From Craspedostauros australis (taxonomy: Eukaryota; Bacillariophyta; Bacillariophyceae; Mastogloiales; Achnanthaceae): DNA of 64,000 nucleotides. Positions 44,855 to 55,576 of the stretch are shown here, one piece after another. The position numbers and the translations under genes are program-made. Every line of letters starts with the position of its first letter. The stretch's first letter is position 1. The stretch covers positions 2,790,001 through 2,854,000 of the forward strand of contig JAMXDE010000008.1 of NCBI GenBank assembly GCA_026770025.1. The letters run 5' to 3'. The notes beneath the pieces were generated by a model. It made no database searches. It was not told where the DNA came from and was given only the letters and a program-made list of their open reading frames with translations.

Positions 44855-47380
44855 ATGATCTACACCAAGACAGCCTTCGCGACCTTTCTCGCTCTCGCCG
44901 ACACGGCAACGGTCGACGCCGTGCTCCGCGGCAACAGGATTCCCGTGGATCCAACCGAGGAACTTCACATGATGATGATGAAGACCCGCATCCTCAAGGG
45001 CGCCGGCGGTGACACGAACAAGAGCAACAAGAACAACCAAGTGCCACCCACTGAAAACCCAACTGATCCAGAAACGACCCCGCCAACCGCGTCGCCGACC
45101 TCCCAGCCCACTCTCCTACCAACTGCCAAACCATCAGCTGCCCCAACCGTCTTCGATTCCACCATCTCCGTTGCCTGCAAGCCGGATGGCGCGACCGATC
45201 TCACAATGGAAGAGAGAAGCGCCAAAACCATCATCTGTAACTCTGCCAAGCCATCCTGCCGCGAGGCCATCACTGCCGTCAAGGAATCCGAGCAGCTGCA
45301 GAACTTCTTCGGATGCGCAGGAGACCTCGGCGAAGGAGCTGCACGCAAGCTCTTCAGCAAGTACGCATCCAGCGATATCCTTTCTGGCCAATTGGCCCTG
45401 GTCGCTACCACCAAGCCAGTCCTCGTCACCCAACGACCAGATGAAATGAACGCAGCGTGCGCGGCCATGGCTGCGATGCAATCGCCTGCCGTTGCCACCC
45501 CATGCTGCCAAGGATCCTCGGGATGCACCTCAGTCACCGGTTCTGCCTCCAACTCCCCTCCATTCATGACCGTCGCCATCACTGCATGCACCGGCGACAG
45601 CGCCTGCAAGGACATGGGTCCCAACTCCCTCATTCTCGATTCCTCCTGCACTGGCGCGAGTGCATGCGAGTTGATGAACGAAAATGAAATCAACCCGTCC
45701 ATCACAGGAGTCACCTTCGTCGGTGAGATGGCATGCACCACCCCTCAATCTTGTGAGGGAGTGGGACGTCGTTCTCATGGTGATGTCACCATCCAGACTG
45801 GTGCATGCGTTGGGACAGACGCATGCAAGGCAGCTGGACGCCGCGTCGTGCAGAAGACCACCCGAATCCGCAGCCACATCGACATCGGTGAGAATGCGTG
45901 CGTCGGCAGCAATGCCTGCAAGGACGCCCATTCCACTGTCAACTATGGTACTGCTGGCAAGCGTGCAGGCAGCCTGACCATTGGCGCTGGTGGCTGTGCC
46001 GCTGATGGGTCATGCGAGAAGATGAGCTTCAATGACAAGATGACAACCGACCTCGTCGTCCCTCCTGGTGGATGCGGCAGTGTCGAAGGCTGCAAGGGAT
46101 GCATGACGAAGACGGAGTGCGACTCCGACGAAGTCTACATCATCAGCGATGTTGATGGGGCCTGTCCAAAGGGAGGCAGTGACAGCAACATGAATCCCAC
46201 TGGTGACAGAGTGGATGAGTACTGCATTGGCAAGGACACCTTGCCCACAGACTGTCCAACCTTTTCCCCCACCCCTTTCCCAACACCTGCCACATCACCT
46301 CCCACATCATCCCCCACTGCTCCAACTGCTTCGCCGACTTCGGCACCTACTTCGGCTCCAACATCAGCTCCAACATCGGCTCCAACTCCCCAGCCATTCC
46401 TGGATGCCCTCGGAACACCAAGCACATCCGCGGGAATGTCCCTTCTCTCCACTATCCAAAACAAAGCAGATCTTCTTGGGATCTTTGAAAACCAGGCAAC
46501 CATTGCTGACGGCGTCGCTCTCTTCAATACCATCAGCGAAAAGACCGGCGTCCTCAAGATCTTCAGCGCGGCCGCCGCTGCCACTGGTGAGATGTTCACT
46601 GGAACCGCTGATGATGCTATGGCTTGGTGTGGTATGGCAGAACGCACATGCTGCGTCGGAACCGAGGCCTGCTCCTGGACCGGGATCGCGTCTATCGCAT
46701 CCAACAGTTGCATTGGGGACAAGGCCTGCAAAAGCATCGAGACTCAGTCCATGATCTTCCAGGCATCCTGCCTCTCTGGCACTTCTCCCGATAAAGACGC
46801 ATGCTCCTTCTTCAACTTCAACTCTGGAAGTGACAAGGCCTCCATCATTGGACCAGGATCGTGCACTGGAAACCAGGCATGCTGGTCCTTCGCGCAACAG
46901 TCCAACGGCGACGCCATTATTGGCGCAGAATCATGCGCTGCAGCAAGAGCCTGCGTTGCCATGGGTGCTGGGCCAGAAGACTACAAGACCATAACACCCA
47001 CTAAGGGCAACGGCACCACCGACAACAAGCGTGTGTCCACCACTATTGTGGGAGCCGGGTCCTGTGTCGGTACCTCTTCGTGCGCATACATCAACGCTCT
47101 CTACTACTCCTGCGGTAACAACTACAATCAGTTCGAGGGAGACACAATGATTGGTGATGGTACTTGCGTGCCGGGGGCATCCTGTTTCTACCTGGGCTAC
47201 GACTACGACTTTAACGCGGACATCACCCTCTCCGACGGCGTGTGCAACGATACCCCCATCATTTCATTCGCCAAATGCAACCGATGCAAAAGCGGTATTT
47301 TTGCAGGCAACTCCTGCGAGCCTCTCACCGCTGTCTTGACCATTGCCTCCGGCAGCTCTTGCCCAGCCACCTGCACCTAA
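44855..47380 (+). CDS. Secreted cysteine-rich repeat protein with Pro/Thr-rich linkers
   Basis: The protein has 841 aa from an ATG in good context (AACCATGA). The N-terminus has a short hydrophobic signal-like stretch (TAFATFLALADTATVDA) and then a Pro/Thr/Ser linker (about 60-97). Two blocks of solenoid-like repeats follow, about residues 200-440 and 575-830, each opening with a CC-G-x-C signature (TPCCQGSSGC; RTCCVGTEAC) and made of units of about 25-35 residues with the pattern I-x2-G-x-C-x-G-x2-A-C. The blocks are separated by a second linker of repeated TSAP units (about 470-510). Regular cysteine pairs and a GxxxI period suggest a disulfide-held beta-helix. It is likely a cell-wall or extracellular-matrix protein of a diatom-specific family. 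The PTSAPT linker is a common diatom feature. Confidence 0.8.
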   Translation: MIYTKTAFATFLALADTATVDAVLRGNRIPVDPTEELHMMMMKTRILKGAGGDTNKSNKNNQVPPTENPTDPETTPPTASPTSQPTLLPTAKPSAAPTVFDSTISVACKPDGATDLTMEERSAKTIICNSAKPSCREAITAVKESEQLQNFFGCAGDLGEGAARKLFSKYASSDILSGQLALVATTKPVLVTQRPDEMNAACAAMAAMQSPAVATPCCQGSSGCTSVTGSASNSPPFMTVAITACTGDSACKDMGPNSLILDSSCTGASACELMNENEINPSITGVTFVGEMACTTPQSCEGVGRRSHGDVTIQTGACVGTDACKAAGRRVVQKTTRIRSHIDIGENACVGSNACKDAHSTVNYGTAGKRAGSLTIGAGGCAADGSCEKMSFNDKMTTDLVVPPGGCGSVEGCKGCMTKTECDSDEVYIISDVDGACPKGGSDSNMNPTGDRVDEYCIGKDTLPTDCPTFSPTPFPTPATSPPTSSPTAPTASPTSAPTSAPTSAPTSAPTPQPFLDALGTPSTSAGMSLLSTIQNKADLLGIFENQATIADGVALFNTISEKTGVLKIFSAAAAATGEMFTGTADDAMAWCGMAERTCCVGTEACSWTGIASIASNSCIGDKACKSIETQSMIFQASCLSGTSPDKDACSFFNFNSGSDKASIIGPGSCTGNQACWSFAQQSNGDAIIGAESCAAARACVAMGAGPEDYKTITPTKGNGTTDNKRVSTTIVGAGSCVGTSSCAYINALYYSCGNNYNQFEGDTMIGDGTCVPGASCFYLGYDYDFNADITLSDGVCNDTPIISFAKCNRCKSGIFAGNSCEPLTAVLTIASGSSCPATCT

Positions 47381-48159
47381 GTGGCCTGTGGGAACAGGAG
47401 CACGAACACATCCCTCCTCCGGTTCCACACCAAATCCAGGTCTTGAAGGGTTTGGGCCAGCCACCTTACGGATAACAACAAAATCACCCTCTTCATTGGG
47501 TCTTCAGCACAACCAAAGTATCGAAAGGATCTCGCCGTCCATCGGCATACAGTATCCACGGACTTGGGCGAGAGCGTTGCTGGGACAAGAAAGCGATGTA
47601 GCGCTCAATTTGACCAGTGCCTGACAGCCCCAACGTGTGGTGCACTGTAAAACAATTCATATCACTCATCCTCATACACTCGTAAAACTAAATACGACCA
47701 CTTGAGTGACGGGACCTGCAGTCCGTCCTGGGGTGCCGGCAACATACGGGGCTTTCGACCAAAACACTCACATATTCATAAACTAAAATATAAGCTGCGT
47801 GATGCACGCCGATTTTGCTTTAATGTCTTAGTTTCAGTTGTATGGAACCCTTCGTTTCGGGACGCGCACGGAATTTGGCGTTTCAGCCTCATCATCGTTT
47901 GACCTGTTCGAACATATTGTCTCAGCGAGTAACCGTTATTACACGTTAACATTCGAATTCAAATTATTGACTCTGGTCGCACGTGGCGAATCTCCTCACA
48001 TTTCGGCACAGAATCAATCTTTGCTTTTCCATGGTGGTGTGCTGTGCTTGTGACATGTTCATGTAGTGCTCGTATCATTACCTTCTTGCCCTCCTCCTGC
48101 TCAGTTCACTTTCATCACTAGTAGTCTTCTCCATCTGCCCATCAGTATCAATCAGCATC
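47381..48159. other. Intergenic, with one arm of a 100-bp inverted repeat
   Basis: No gene is recognised. The repeat arm at 47698-47795 is described separately. The last 150 bp should be the leader of the small ORF that follows. Confidence 0.5.
47698..47795 (+). repeat. 100-bp repeat, left copy of an inverted pair
   Basis: It starts CCACTTGAGTGACGGGACC and ends in CACATATTCATAAA plus an AT-rich tail. It matches the complement of 56762-56864 at about 85% by eye. Confidence 0.85.
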
Positions 48160-48512
48160 ATGCCCGTCTCTCCCACGAAAGCTGCTTCCAAGGATGCCAA
48201 TCCATCTCCCTCCAAGAAGCATCGTTTGACCTCCTCTCCATTTGTGTGCTCCTTCCCATCCGATCTGTTCGATGGCAAGGAACTGTTCACACCATCTACT
48301 GCTGAGAAGCTGTTGCCTCCCTCGGATATGGATGGTAAGCAGCACATTCTTCCACCTACAACAGACAAGGTCTTGCCTCCTGTGCTCAAAGGCGCGACCT
48401 TCGACAACGAGCACGACGTTGAGACTCTTACCAATGACGAACAGAATCGCACACTCCAACAAGAACGCAATGAACACAACCAATACAACAATTACCCAAC
48501 CACCTACGAACG
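48160..48512 (+). CDS. Small host ORF interrupted by copia B
   Basis: From ATG 48160 (context ATCATCATG) the frame codes for about 118 residues of a hydrophilic protein (MPVSPTKAASKDANPSPSKK, later FPSDLFDGKELFTPST and a Gln/Glu/Asn-rich end) and then runs into the LTR of element B. It contains repeated LFTPST/LLPP-type segments but no domain I know. Beyond the element, 56376-56549 carries a Glu-rich open stretch ending in TAA; whether it belongs to the same gene is unclear. The gene is presumably inactivated by the insertion in this haplotype. Confidence 0.5.
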
Positions 48513-49303
48513 TGTCGAGATGTACATGTGAGTATATGTCAAGATGTACGTGTATATGTGCATCGTTCACCCGTTATTCTCTCATACGCACTTGGACGGT
48601 ATAACTATACTCGTGTCGATAGTATGCTGTGATTCGTCAGAATTACAGAGGAAACGGAACACACAAAAAGGGGCAAGATTTCTGGAGGAAATTTGCAAAT
48701 AACGATTTCTGGAAGAATCAGAAGATCGTCCGTCCATGCATCAATGGTACCAAGAGAATCTCGAGGTACTTTCCAACTAAACCTCAGATGACGATATCAT
48801 CTGACAGACTACTGCATCACCAATGGAACGTGACATCTGGAGAGCAGAAGGACGCCTACTGACGTCGACAGGATGTCAACATGTCACCACGTCGACAGCT
48901 GTCTCCAAGTCAGAGCAGGAGGCGAAGATACGATGACCCATGAAGATCATGGATACTGAAGGTGAACTTCAAATGGTAAGTACTCATGGAGTAGAAGCCA
49001 GTACTGAATGAACAGAGTGTCAAATGCGGAGTACGCATCAAACACGGAGGATCGTGTAGCACGAGCACACGATGAAGAGAGAGAGAGAGAGAATACAGAG
49101 AGGAGCGAGAGAGGATCTCGCGTACCGACTCATAGTCGGAGACCGAATCTACGAAACAGATTGAAGCGCCAAGAGCATCGGGCAAGAGAACGAACGGACA
49201 CCGAGAGTATTGGAGTGCCAATGTAATGAAATAGCAAACGAACGACTATCAACCAACACCATCTTCCACGATCGTAGGTTACCGTGAGCGGAACTTGCCA
49301 ACA
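48513..49303 (+). repeat. 5' LTR of copia B
   Basis: 791 bp, TGTCGAG to CCAACA. It contains a GA microsatellite and should hold the element's promoter. Confidence 0.93.
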
Positions 49304-49385
49304 CGTTTATAAACGATAGATCAGGGCGAGCCCGCGAATCGTATCGTGCGAGGAAGACGAACATCATTCAAGAGCAGCAGGCTGA

Positions 49386-52300
49386 ATGAGCGAGGAAGAG
49401 GAATTGAAAGACATCCCTCTGTCCAATCCGACTATCAAGAGAGAAGAAGGTGCGAGTGAGACTCCACCACGAGAAGAGAAGGAAGCAACCGCGGCTACTG
49501 TCCTATCAAGCGCAGACGCAAGCGCGATCGACGAGACCGAAGAAGAACGGTCTGCAAGACTACATCGTAAGGAGAAGAGGATTCTCAAGGCGATCAAGCA
49601 AGAGGAGACTGGTGTGACGAAGAGCATTCGCACAGCCAAACAGGGTGGGAAAAGTGAGACACCACCAGGAGGAGAATTTGTGACGAAAACAATCTCCGCG
49701 CAACAACAGGCGAAAATCGAAGAATCGACAACACAGAAACAAACGGAAACCAAGGGCGCGAGCGCACCAACGACGAAACAACGAACCAACATGGCAACAT
49801 CAGCCAACATGAACAAGCGACGCATCAAGGCGCCGATGTTCAGCGGTGAACAGGAAGACTACAGCGCATGGGAGTCCCAAGCGAAGGCATACGCTCGTGC
49901 ACAGAAGACGAGAGACGTGATGTTGGGCAAGACCAAGGTACCAACAGTGAGCGAGATCGCGGCAGCCACCGGCGAGGCCAAGGAAGCAATGGAGGAGATC
50001 TACGAGCTGGGATGCGACTGCTTCAGCGATCTGATCCTCATGATGGATGCAGAGAAAGGAAAAGGCAAGCAGGCCATCCAGTACATCAACCAATGCATCT
50101 CCGACGACTACCCTGAAGGAGACGCACACGCAGCGTGGAACGTTCTCGCGGAGAAGTTCCGACCATCCGATGCGGTGACGAAGATCAAACTCAAGCGCCA
50201 ATTCAACAACGAAAAGATGAAGAGAGACACGGACCCCGACATTTACATCACGCAACTTGAGAGTCTACGATCGCGTCTCCACGATGTCAAGTACGAGATC
50301 ACGGACGAGGAAATGATCATGCAGATTCTCAGCACGGTGAGCGTGGAATACAAAACCCACGTCGTGAACTTCCAACACCAACTCACGTTCAATCCAGAAC
50401 TGGTTACCATCAACGCGATCAGAGGAGTACTCCGAACAGCATACGCCACTCATCAAGGAGGCAAGGTGTACATCGACGACTTCCAAGACAGCAATACGAA
50501 GAGCAACGACACCGGCTTCACAAGCACCGGTAACTTCAAGGGTACTTGTCACAACTGTGGCGTGTATGGCCATAGATCCGCCGATTGCCCAGAACGCAAG
50601 AAACCGAACAACAAGAAAAACAACAACAACAACAACAAGATGAACGGAAAGCGCAACAAGGGAAGCGGCTTCAAGGGCAAGTGCAACTACTGCGGCATCT
50701 TCGGACATCGCGAGGCGGAGTGCCGAAAGAAGAAGTTCAACGAGAAGAAGAAGGCCGACGAACAGGCCAACACAGCAACGCAAGGACACGACAAGAGCGG
50801 GCACGAGATGGTACTCTCTGCGAAGGACATGCCGCTCTGCATGTTGGTGTCCGACGACTACATCGAAGACTCCTTCTTCGATAACTTCGAATACGTCGGG
50901 AGTGACGACGAAGTACAGGATGATGAGATCATCCCGGAGTGGCTCAGCGAGGAGCCAATCATCCACGAGGTGGATCCAAGACGCGAAGTGAGCTACGAAT
51001 GCTGCTTCAACGCGCACGATCTGATCGGTTCATACGGCGACGAAGCTGAGATGGACGACGAGGCCAACAATAGCGACATCGAAGAGGCCATGAGCGACAA
51101 CGACGACGACGCCGACGAGGACAGCGCAGATGAAGACGATGAGGCGGACCGCGGCGCGGCGCCTCCTCCTCCAGCGGCGGGGAACAACAGATCGGGCATC
51201 TTCGACGAGGATGACAGCGACGAATCCGAGGACGGCAATCATCCAGACGACAGCTTCAATCCAAACGAGCGTGTCGTGTACCCAGGGAATATCGACTTCC
51301 CACCAATCGAGGATCCCAACAGGTCCAACTACCTCCATCGTCATGACACCATCCCATATGCAACAGAAACAGCATTGGTGATCCAGAAGCAACTCATCTT
51401 CGATGCAGTGATGGAAGCAGGAGTGAGCCTGTTCCCAGGAATCGAACGAGGAGTACTCAGACCGATATGGGTCAACATGATGGGATCCATCCTATCCGAG
51501 AACTTCAGATCGATTGAAGAGATTCTCGCCAATTCAGTTGTGATCAATCGCATACTGGAAGCAGCCGAGACAGAGACAATCCCAGAGACGGATCTTCATT
51601 ACATCCTTGGAGGATGTATGCGCGTACTCTTACGCGAACGACCACGGGTCCATCCATACGATCCAGCCACAGGATCTCATCGGAACAGTACGATTCCATC
51701 GGACTACGCGCAATTACCCGATGACATGGATGACGGAGATCATCATCCTCCATACAACGAAGATGGAGTCCACGAAGACGATGATGACGGCAGCTTCAAC
51801 GACGAGATAGCTGCGGCAGCTGTGGAGCAACTCCACGAGCTGAGCACCAAGTACAAGGACAAGGTCAACAAGGACACCTGGCTCGCCGACAGCGGAGCTT
51901 CGTGTCACATCGTCAATTCAGACGCCGCTCTCTTCAACGTACGGCATATCAAGTCCTTCGTCCAAGTGGGAGACAGCACGAAGCTGGATTCTCCCAAGAT
52001 GGGGTCCATTCGCTTGAAGATCAAGCAGCGAGACAACACTGGCCACATCATCCGGCTCGATGACGTGAAGTACACACCGAAAATGGCGGTGAACCTTTTC
52101 TCCACGAACAAGGCTCTGTACAACGGTTACCAGCTTGGTAACAACGGCATTCTGATGGACATCATCAACGGATCCGGAATGAAGATCGTATTCGACCGAG
52201 TCTTCCCCACATCCAACGGATTCATCACGGGAGTGCAGATGCATCCCATCATGCCAACAGACGATGACAAAGCTTGTACAGCTATCGTCAAGAATCCATC

Positions 52301-55300
52301 CAAGGAGATCAGCGCGGTGAACCTGCACCGAATGCTCGGCCACGCGCCACTCGAGACCATGAAGCGGACGGCCGCTCAGTACGGATGGAAAATCATCGGC
52401 GAGATGTCGGTGTGTCGTGACTGCGCGGTCGCGAACGCAAGAGTGAAGAATATTCCGAAGGCAACTATTCCAAGAGCTACTCGCCGCGGCGAACGGTTCT
52501 TCATTGACATTAGTTACACTAAACACATAAGCTTCGGAGATAAACGCTACTGGACCCTGATCGTGGACGACTGCACGGATCACTGCTGGAGTTTCTTTCT
52601 CAAGAACAAGAGTGATCAACCAGGATACATCAAACGATTCATCCAGACGATCAAGTCACAGACTGGTGACCAACAGATCATCTTCCGAGGTGACAACAGC
52701 GGAGAGAACAAATCCACGGAGGATATTCTCATCGATGCAGGACTCAACGTGAAATTCGAATACACGGCATCGAACACGCCGCAACAGAACGGAAGAGTGG
52801 AACGCAAGTTCGCGTACCTCTACACCAAGATTCGCTCCATGCTCAACGGAGCACAGCTCGACGAAGAGTATAGGCATGGCCTGTGGGCAGCAGCTGCTAG
52901 CACTGCCACCGCCATCGCCAACATCACTGTAGCGAAGAACCAGAAGGAGTCACCACATCGACAATTCTTCGGCAATGATCCACCATATGCGGACGCGCTC
53001 CGCACATTTGGAGAGGTGGGTGTTGTGAAGACTACCTACGGCGGGATTACCGCCAAACTCAAGAACAGAGGAGAAGAGATGGTGTTCATCGGATATGCAC
53101 ACCAACATGCATCAGGGGTCTACAACATGTATAGACCATCGACCAAGTCACTCATCTGCTCACGCGATATCAAATGGCTCAACCAATCATATGGACAGTT
53201 CCGTGGCTGGGCACCAGCACCGAACATATCCAACGAAACAGGAACAACAGACGCAGACGGCTTCACAACCATCGGACGAAAGGGAGCAACGCCAAGGACG
53301 GCAACGCGTCAAACATCGGAAGCAAAGAGAGTTTCTTTTGCTGACAGCAACAGGTACTACATCCTATCAGACAGCGATGATGAGGATAATGAGGACGACG
53401 GAGTAGTGACTCAACTAATCCAGAATGACGAGGAAGATCGGAGCGAATCCAATCATGAGGATGACGAAATCCTACCCTCCGGCGACGAAGCCGATGACGA
53501 GACAGGTGTCACTCCTCCGAACACACCAGCAAGGTCTACACATGACACACCATCTAGATTTCCACCAAGCAAACCAAATAAGCGTGACATAACTAGAAAG
53601 GAGAGGATCCAACGTCACGAAGCACGAGGCAGGAAGGGAGAAGCTAATCCCAAGCCAACCGCAGGGAAGAGTATTCCCAGAGCTCTGCGCGAGCTCGAAG
53701 ACTTCAACGAACGAGGTCGAAAGGAAGAAGGCTATGAGAGCGATCCATCATCCAATGAGGCAAGTGACGAACTCAGCGACGAGATGATCGACAACTCCAA
53801 CAACGAAACTACAGATGATGAAGAAATCGAAGACGAAGATGAAGAGATCGAGATCACTCATCATAGCACAACAGGACTATACGGAATGAATGCAATCATT
53901 ACCGAATCACCAGCGATCGACATCGGACTGTCGATGCAGGACGAGAACAAGGAACCAGAGAAGCACATCGAACCTACAACATTCGATGGAGCCTTCAATC
54001 ACCCAGATCCTATCCATCGAAAGGGATATCGAGCAGCCATCAAGAAAGAGTTCGACTCCATGGATACACGCAAGGTGTATAGCAAGATCAGACGAGACGC
54101 CATCCCACGCGGCCGCAGATGCTGCAAGTGCAAATGGGTCTTCAAGCTGAAGCGTGACGGCACACATCGAGCACGGCTCGTTGCATGTGGCTATTCACAA
54201 GTTGCAGGAGTAGACTTCCAAGAGCATTACTCACCCGTCATCCATGACGTGACCTATCGGGTCATGATGGTGATCATGCTAATCAAGAAGATGGACTGCG
54301 CACTCGTCGATGTCGTAACGGCATTCCTACATGGAGACCTCGACGAGGAGATCTACATGAACTGTCCCAATGGGATGGATCATCAACCAGACGAAGCCCT
54401 GACCCTACACAAGCCAATCTACGGACTTGTGCAGAGCGCCAGGCAATGGTTCAAGATGTTGGTATCGACCCTCAAGAATATCAACTTCGAACAGAGCGCA
54501 GCAGACCCGTGCCTGTTCTACAGGAAGACGAACGAAGGAAGCATGATCGTGGCCATCTACGTGGACGATTGCTTCTGTTGCGGAGACTCCAAGGCACTGG
54601 AGACATTCCTGAAGGACATCCAAGGCAGCAAGTTCAAGGTGACAATCGAGCGCGGACTCGGAGACTACCTCAGCTGCAACATCGAACTGAACCATGACAA
54701 GACTAGAGCGACATTGCGTCAACCACATCTCATCCGACACCTCATCGAAGAGTTCGGAGCCAAGGTTGAGAAGATGCAACGTTATGGGACACCGAGAACC
54801 CCGGGCCAAGTCATCATACGACCATCCGAAGATAACGGACTGCAGAAGGTCGGACCGGAAGAACATGCCGAATACCGCCGAGGCGTCGGTATGCTACTCT
54901 TCCTCATCAAGCACTCGCGACCAGATATCGCGAACCCTGTGAGGGAACTCTCCAAGGTATTGATCGGGCCCACCAAAGCCGCAATGAAGGAGATGTATCG
55001 GATCATCAAGTATGTGATCGATACAAAGGACTATGGATTGAAGATCCATCCAGCGCGTCCAGATGACGACGGCTGGGACATGGAGCTCTTCTGCGACAGC
55101 GAATATGCAGGAGACAAGAACACAAGAATTAGCGTAGGGGGATTCATCCTATACCTGTGCAAGGTACCAATTCTTTGGCGATCCAAGGCACAGAAGGCCG
55201 TCACACTCAGCTCATCCGAAGCAGAATACGTTGCCCTTTCCGAAGCGGCAAAGGAGATCTTCTTCGTCATGCAGCTACTCGAAAGTGTGGGCGTCCCAGT

Positions 55301-55556
55301 GAAGACACCGATCAAGGTCCGTGTAGACAACATCGGAGCAATCTTCATCGCCAAGAACCCATCGACATCCCAACGATCGCGGCACATCGACGTGCGCCAT
55401 CACTACGTGAGGAACATGGTAATCAACAAAACCATCGAAATCATTTTTGTCAAATCCGAGCAGAATACAAGCGACGGATTCACCAAGAACATCAAGGCCG
55501 ACTTACAACGTGAACATGAGAAGTCGTACCTTGACACATCGAGAACATTCGAATGA
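49386..55556 (+). CDS. Copia B gag-pol polyprotein, 2056 aa
   Basis: One continuous frame from an ATG 82 bp after the LTR. Domain order by eye: a charged N-terminus; a gag region (about 140-380); two CCHC knuckles (CHNCGVYGHRSADC near 400 and CNYCGIFGHREAEC near 440); an acidic spacer of about 250 residues; aspartic protease (ADSGAS near 835); integrase with an HHCC region and DDE core (about 980-1250); reverse transcriptase with YVDD near 1725; and RNase H ending near 2040. Integrase before reverse transcriptase marks it as Ty1/copia. Gag and pol are in one frame with no stop between them, as in many plant and diatom copia elements. The acidic spacer between gag and protease is unusually long. 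Confidence 0.95.
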   Translation: MSEEEELKDIPLSNPTIKREEGASETPPREEKEATAATVLSSADASAIDETEEERSARLHRKEKRILKAIKQEETGVTKSIRTAKQGGKSETPPGGEFVTKTISAQQQAKIEESTTQKQTETKGASAPTTKQRTNMATSANMNKRRIKAPMFSGEQEDYSAWESQAKAYARAQKTRDVMLGKTKVPTVSEIAAATGEAKEAMEEIYELGCDCFSDLILMMDAEKGKGKQAIQYINQCISDDYPEGDAHAAWNVLAEKFRPSDAVTKIKLKRQFNNEKMKRDTDPDIYITQLESLRSRLHDVKYEITDEEMIMQILSTVSVEYKTHVVNFQHQLTFNPELVTINAIRGVLRTAYATHQGGKVYIDDFQDSNTKSNDTGFTSTGNFKGTCHNCGVYGHRSADCPERKKPNNKKNNNNNNKMNGKRNKGSGFKGKCNYCGIFGHREAECRKKKFNEKKKADEQANTATQGHDKSGHEMVLSAKDMPLCMLVSDDYIEDSFFDNFEYVGSDDEVQDDEIIPEWLSEEPIIHEVDPRREVSYECCFNAHDLIGSYGDEAEMDDEANNSDIEEAMSDNDDDADEDSADEDDEADRGAAPPPPAAGNNRSGIFDEDDSDESEDGNHPDDSFNPNERVVYPGNIDFPPIEDPNRSNYLHRHDTIPYATETALVIQKQLIFDAVMEAGVSLFPGIERGVLRPIWVNMMGSILSENFRSIEEILANSVVINRILEAAETETIPETDLHYILGGCMRVLLRERPRVHPYDPATGSHRNSTIPSDYAQLPDDMDDGDHHPPYNEDGVHEDDDDGSFNDEIAAAAVEQLHELSTKYKDKVNKDTWLADSGASCHIVNSDAALFNVRHIKSFVQVGDSTKLDSPKMGSIRLKIKQRDNTGHIIRLDDVKYTPKMAVNLFSTNKALYNGYQLGNNGILMDIINGSGMKIVFDRVFPTSNGFITGVQMHPIMPTDDDKACTAIVKNPSKEISAVNLHRMLGHAPLETMKRTAAQYGWKIIGEMSVCRDCAVANARVKNIPKATIPRATRRGERFFIDISYTKHISFGDKRYWTLIVDDCTDHCWSFFLKNKSDQPGYIKRFIQTIKSQTGDQQIIFRGDNSGENKSTEDILIDAGLNVKFEYTASNTPQQNGRVERKFAYLYTKIRSMLNGAQLDEEYRHGLWAAAASTATAIANITVAKNQKESPHRQFFGNDPPYADALRTFGEVGVVKTTYGGITAKLKNRGEEMVFIGYAHQHASGVYNMYRPSTKSLICSRDIKWLNQSYGQFRGWAPAPNISNETGTTDADGFTTIGRKGATPRTATRQTSEAKRVSFADSNRYYILSDSDDEDNEDDGVVTQLIQNDEEDRSESNHEDDEILPSGDEADDETGVTPPNTPARSTHDTPSRFPPSKPNKRDITRKERIQRHEARGRKGEANPKPTAGKSIPRALRELEDFNERGRKEEGYESDPSSNEASDELSDEMIDNSNNETTDDEEIEDEDEEIEITHHSTTGLYGMNAIITESPAIDIGLSMQDENKEPEKHIEPTTFDGAFNHPDPIHRKGYRAAIKKEFDSMDTRKVYSKIRRDAIPRGRRCCKCKWVFKLKRDGTHRARLVACGYSQVAGVDFQEHYSPVIHDVTYRVMMVIMLIKKMDCALVDVVTAFLHGDLDEEIYMNCPNGMDHQPDEALTLHKPIYGLVQSARQWFKMLVSTLKNINFEQSAADPCLFYRKTNEGSMIVAIYVDDCFCCGDSKALETFLKDIQGSKFKVTIERGLGDYLSCNIELNHDKTRATLRQPHLIRHLIEEFGAKVEKMQRYGTPRTPGQVIIRPSEDNGLQKVGPEEHAEYRRGVGMLLFLIKHSRPDIANPVRELSKVLIGPTKAAMKEMYRIIKYVIDTKDYGLKIHPARPDDDGWDMELFCDSEYAGDKNTRISVGGFILYLCKVPILWRSKAQKAVTLSSSEAEYVALSEAAKEIFFVMQLLESVGVPVKTPIKVRVDNIGAIFIAKNPSTSQRSRHIDVRHHYVRNMVINKTIEIIFVKSEQNTSDGFTKNIKADLQREHEKSYLDTSRTFE

Positions 55557-55576
55557 CCGAATGCACACAGGAAGGG

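Noticed and set aside
47698-47795. tRNA or tRNA-derived SINE
   Set aside because: The complement has a GGTCGAAAGC stretch resembling a B box, but it lacks a base of the consensus, no A box lies at the right distance and no cloverleaf can be drawn.
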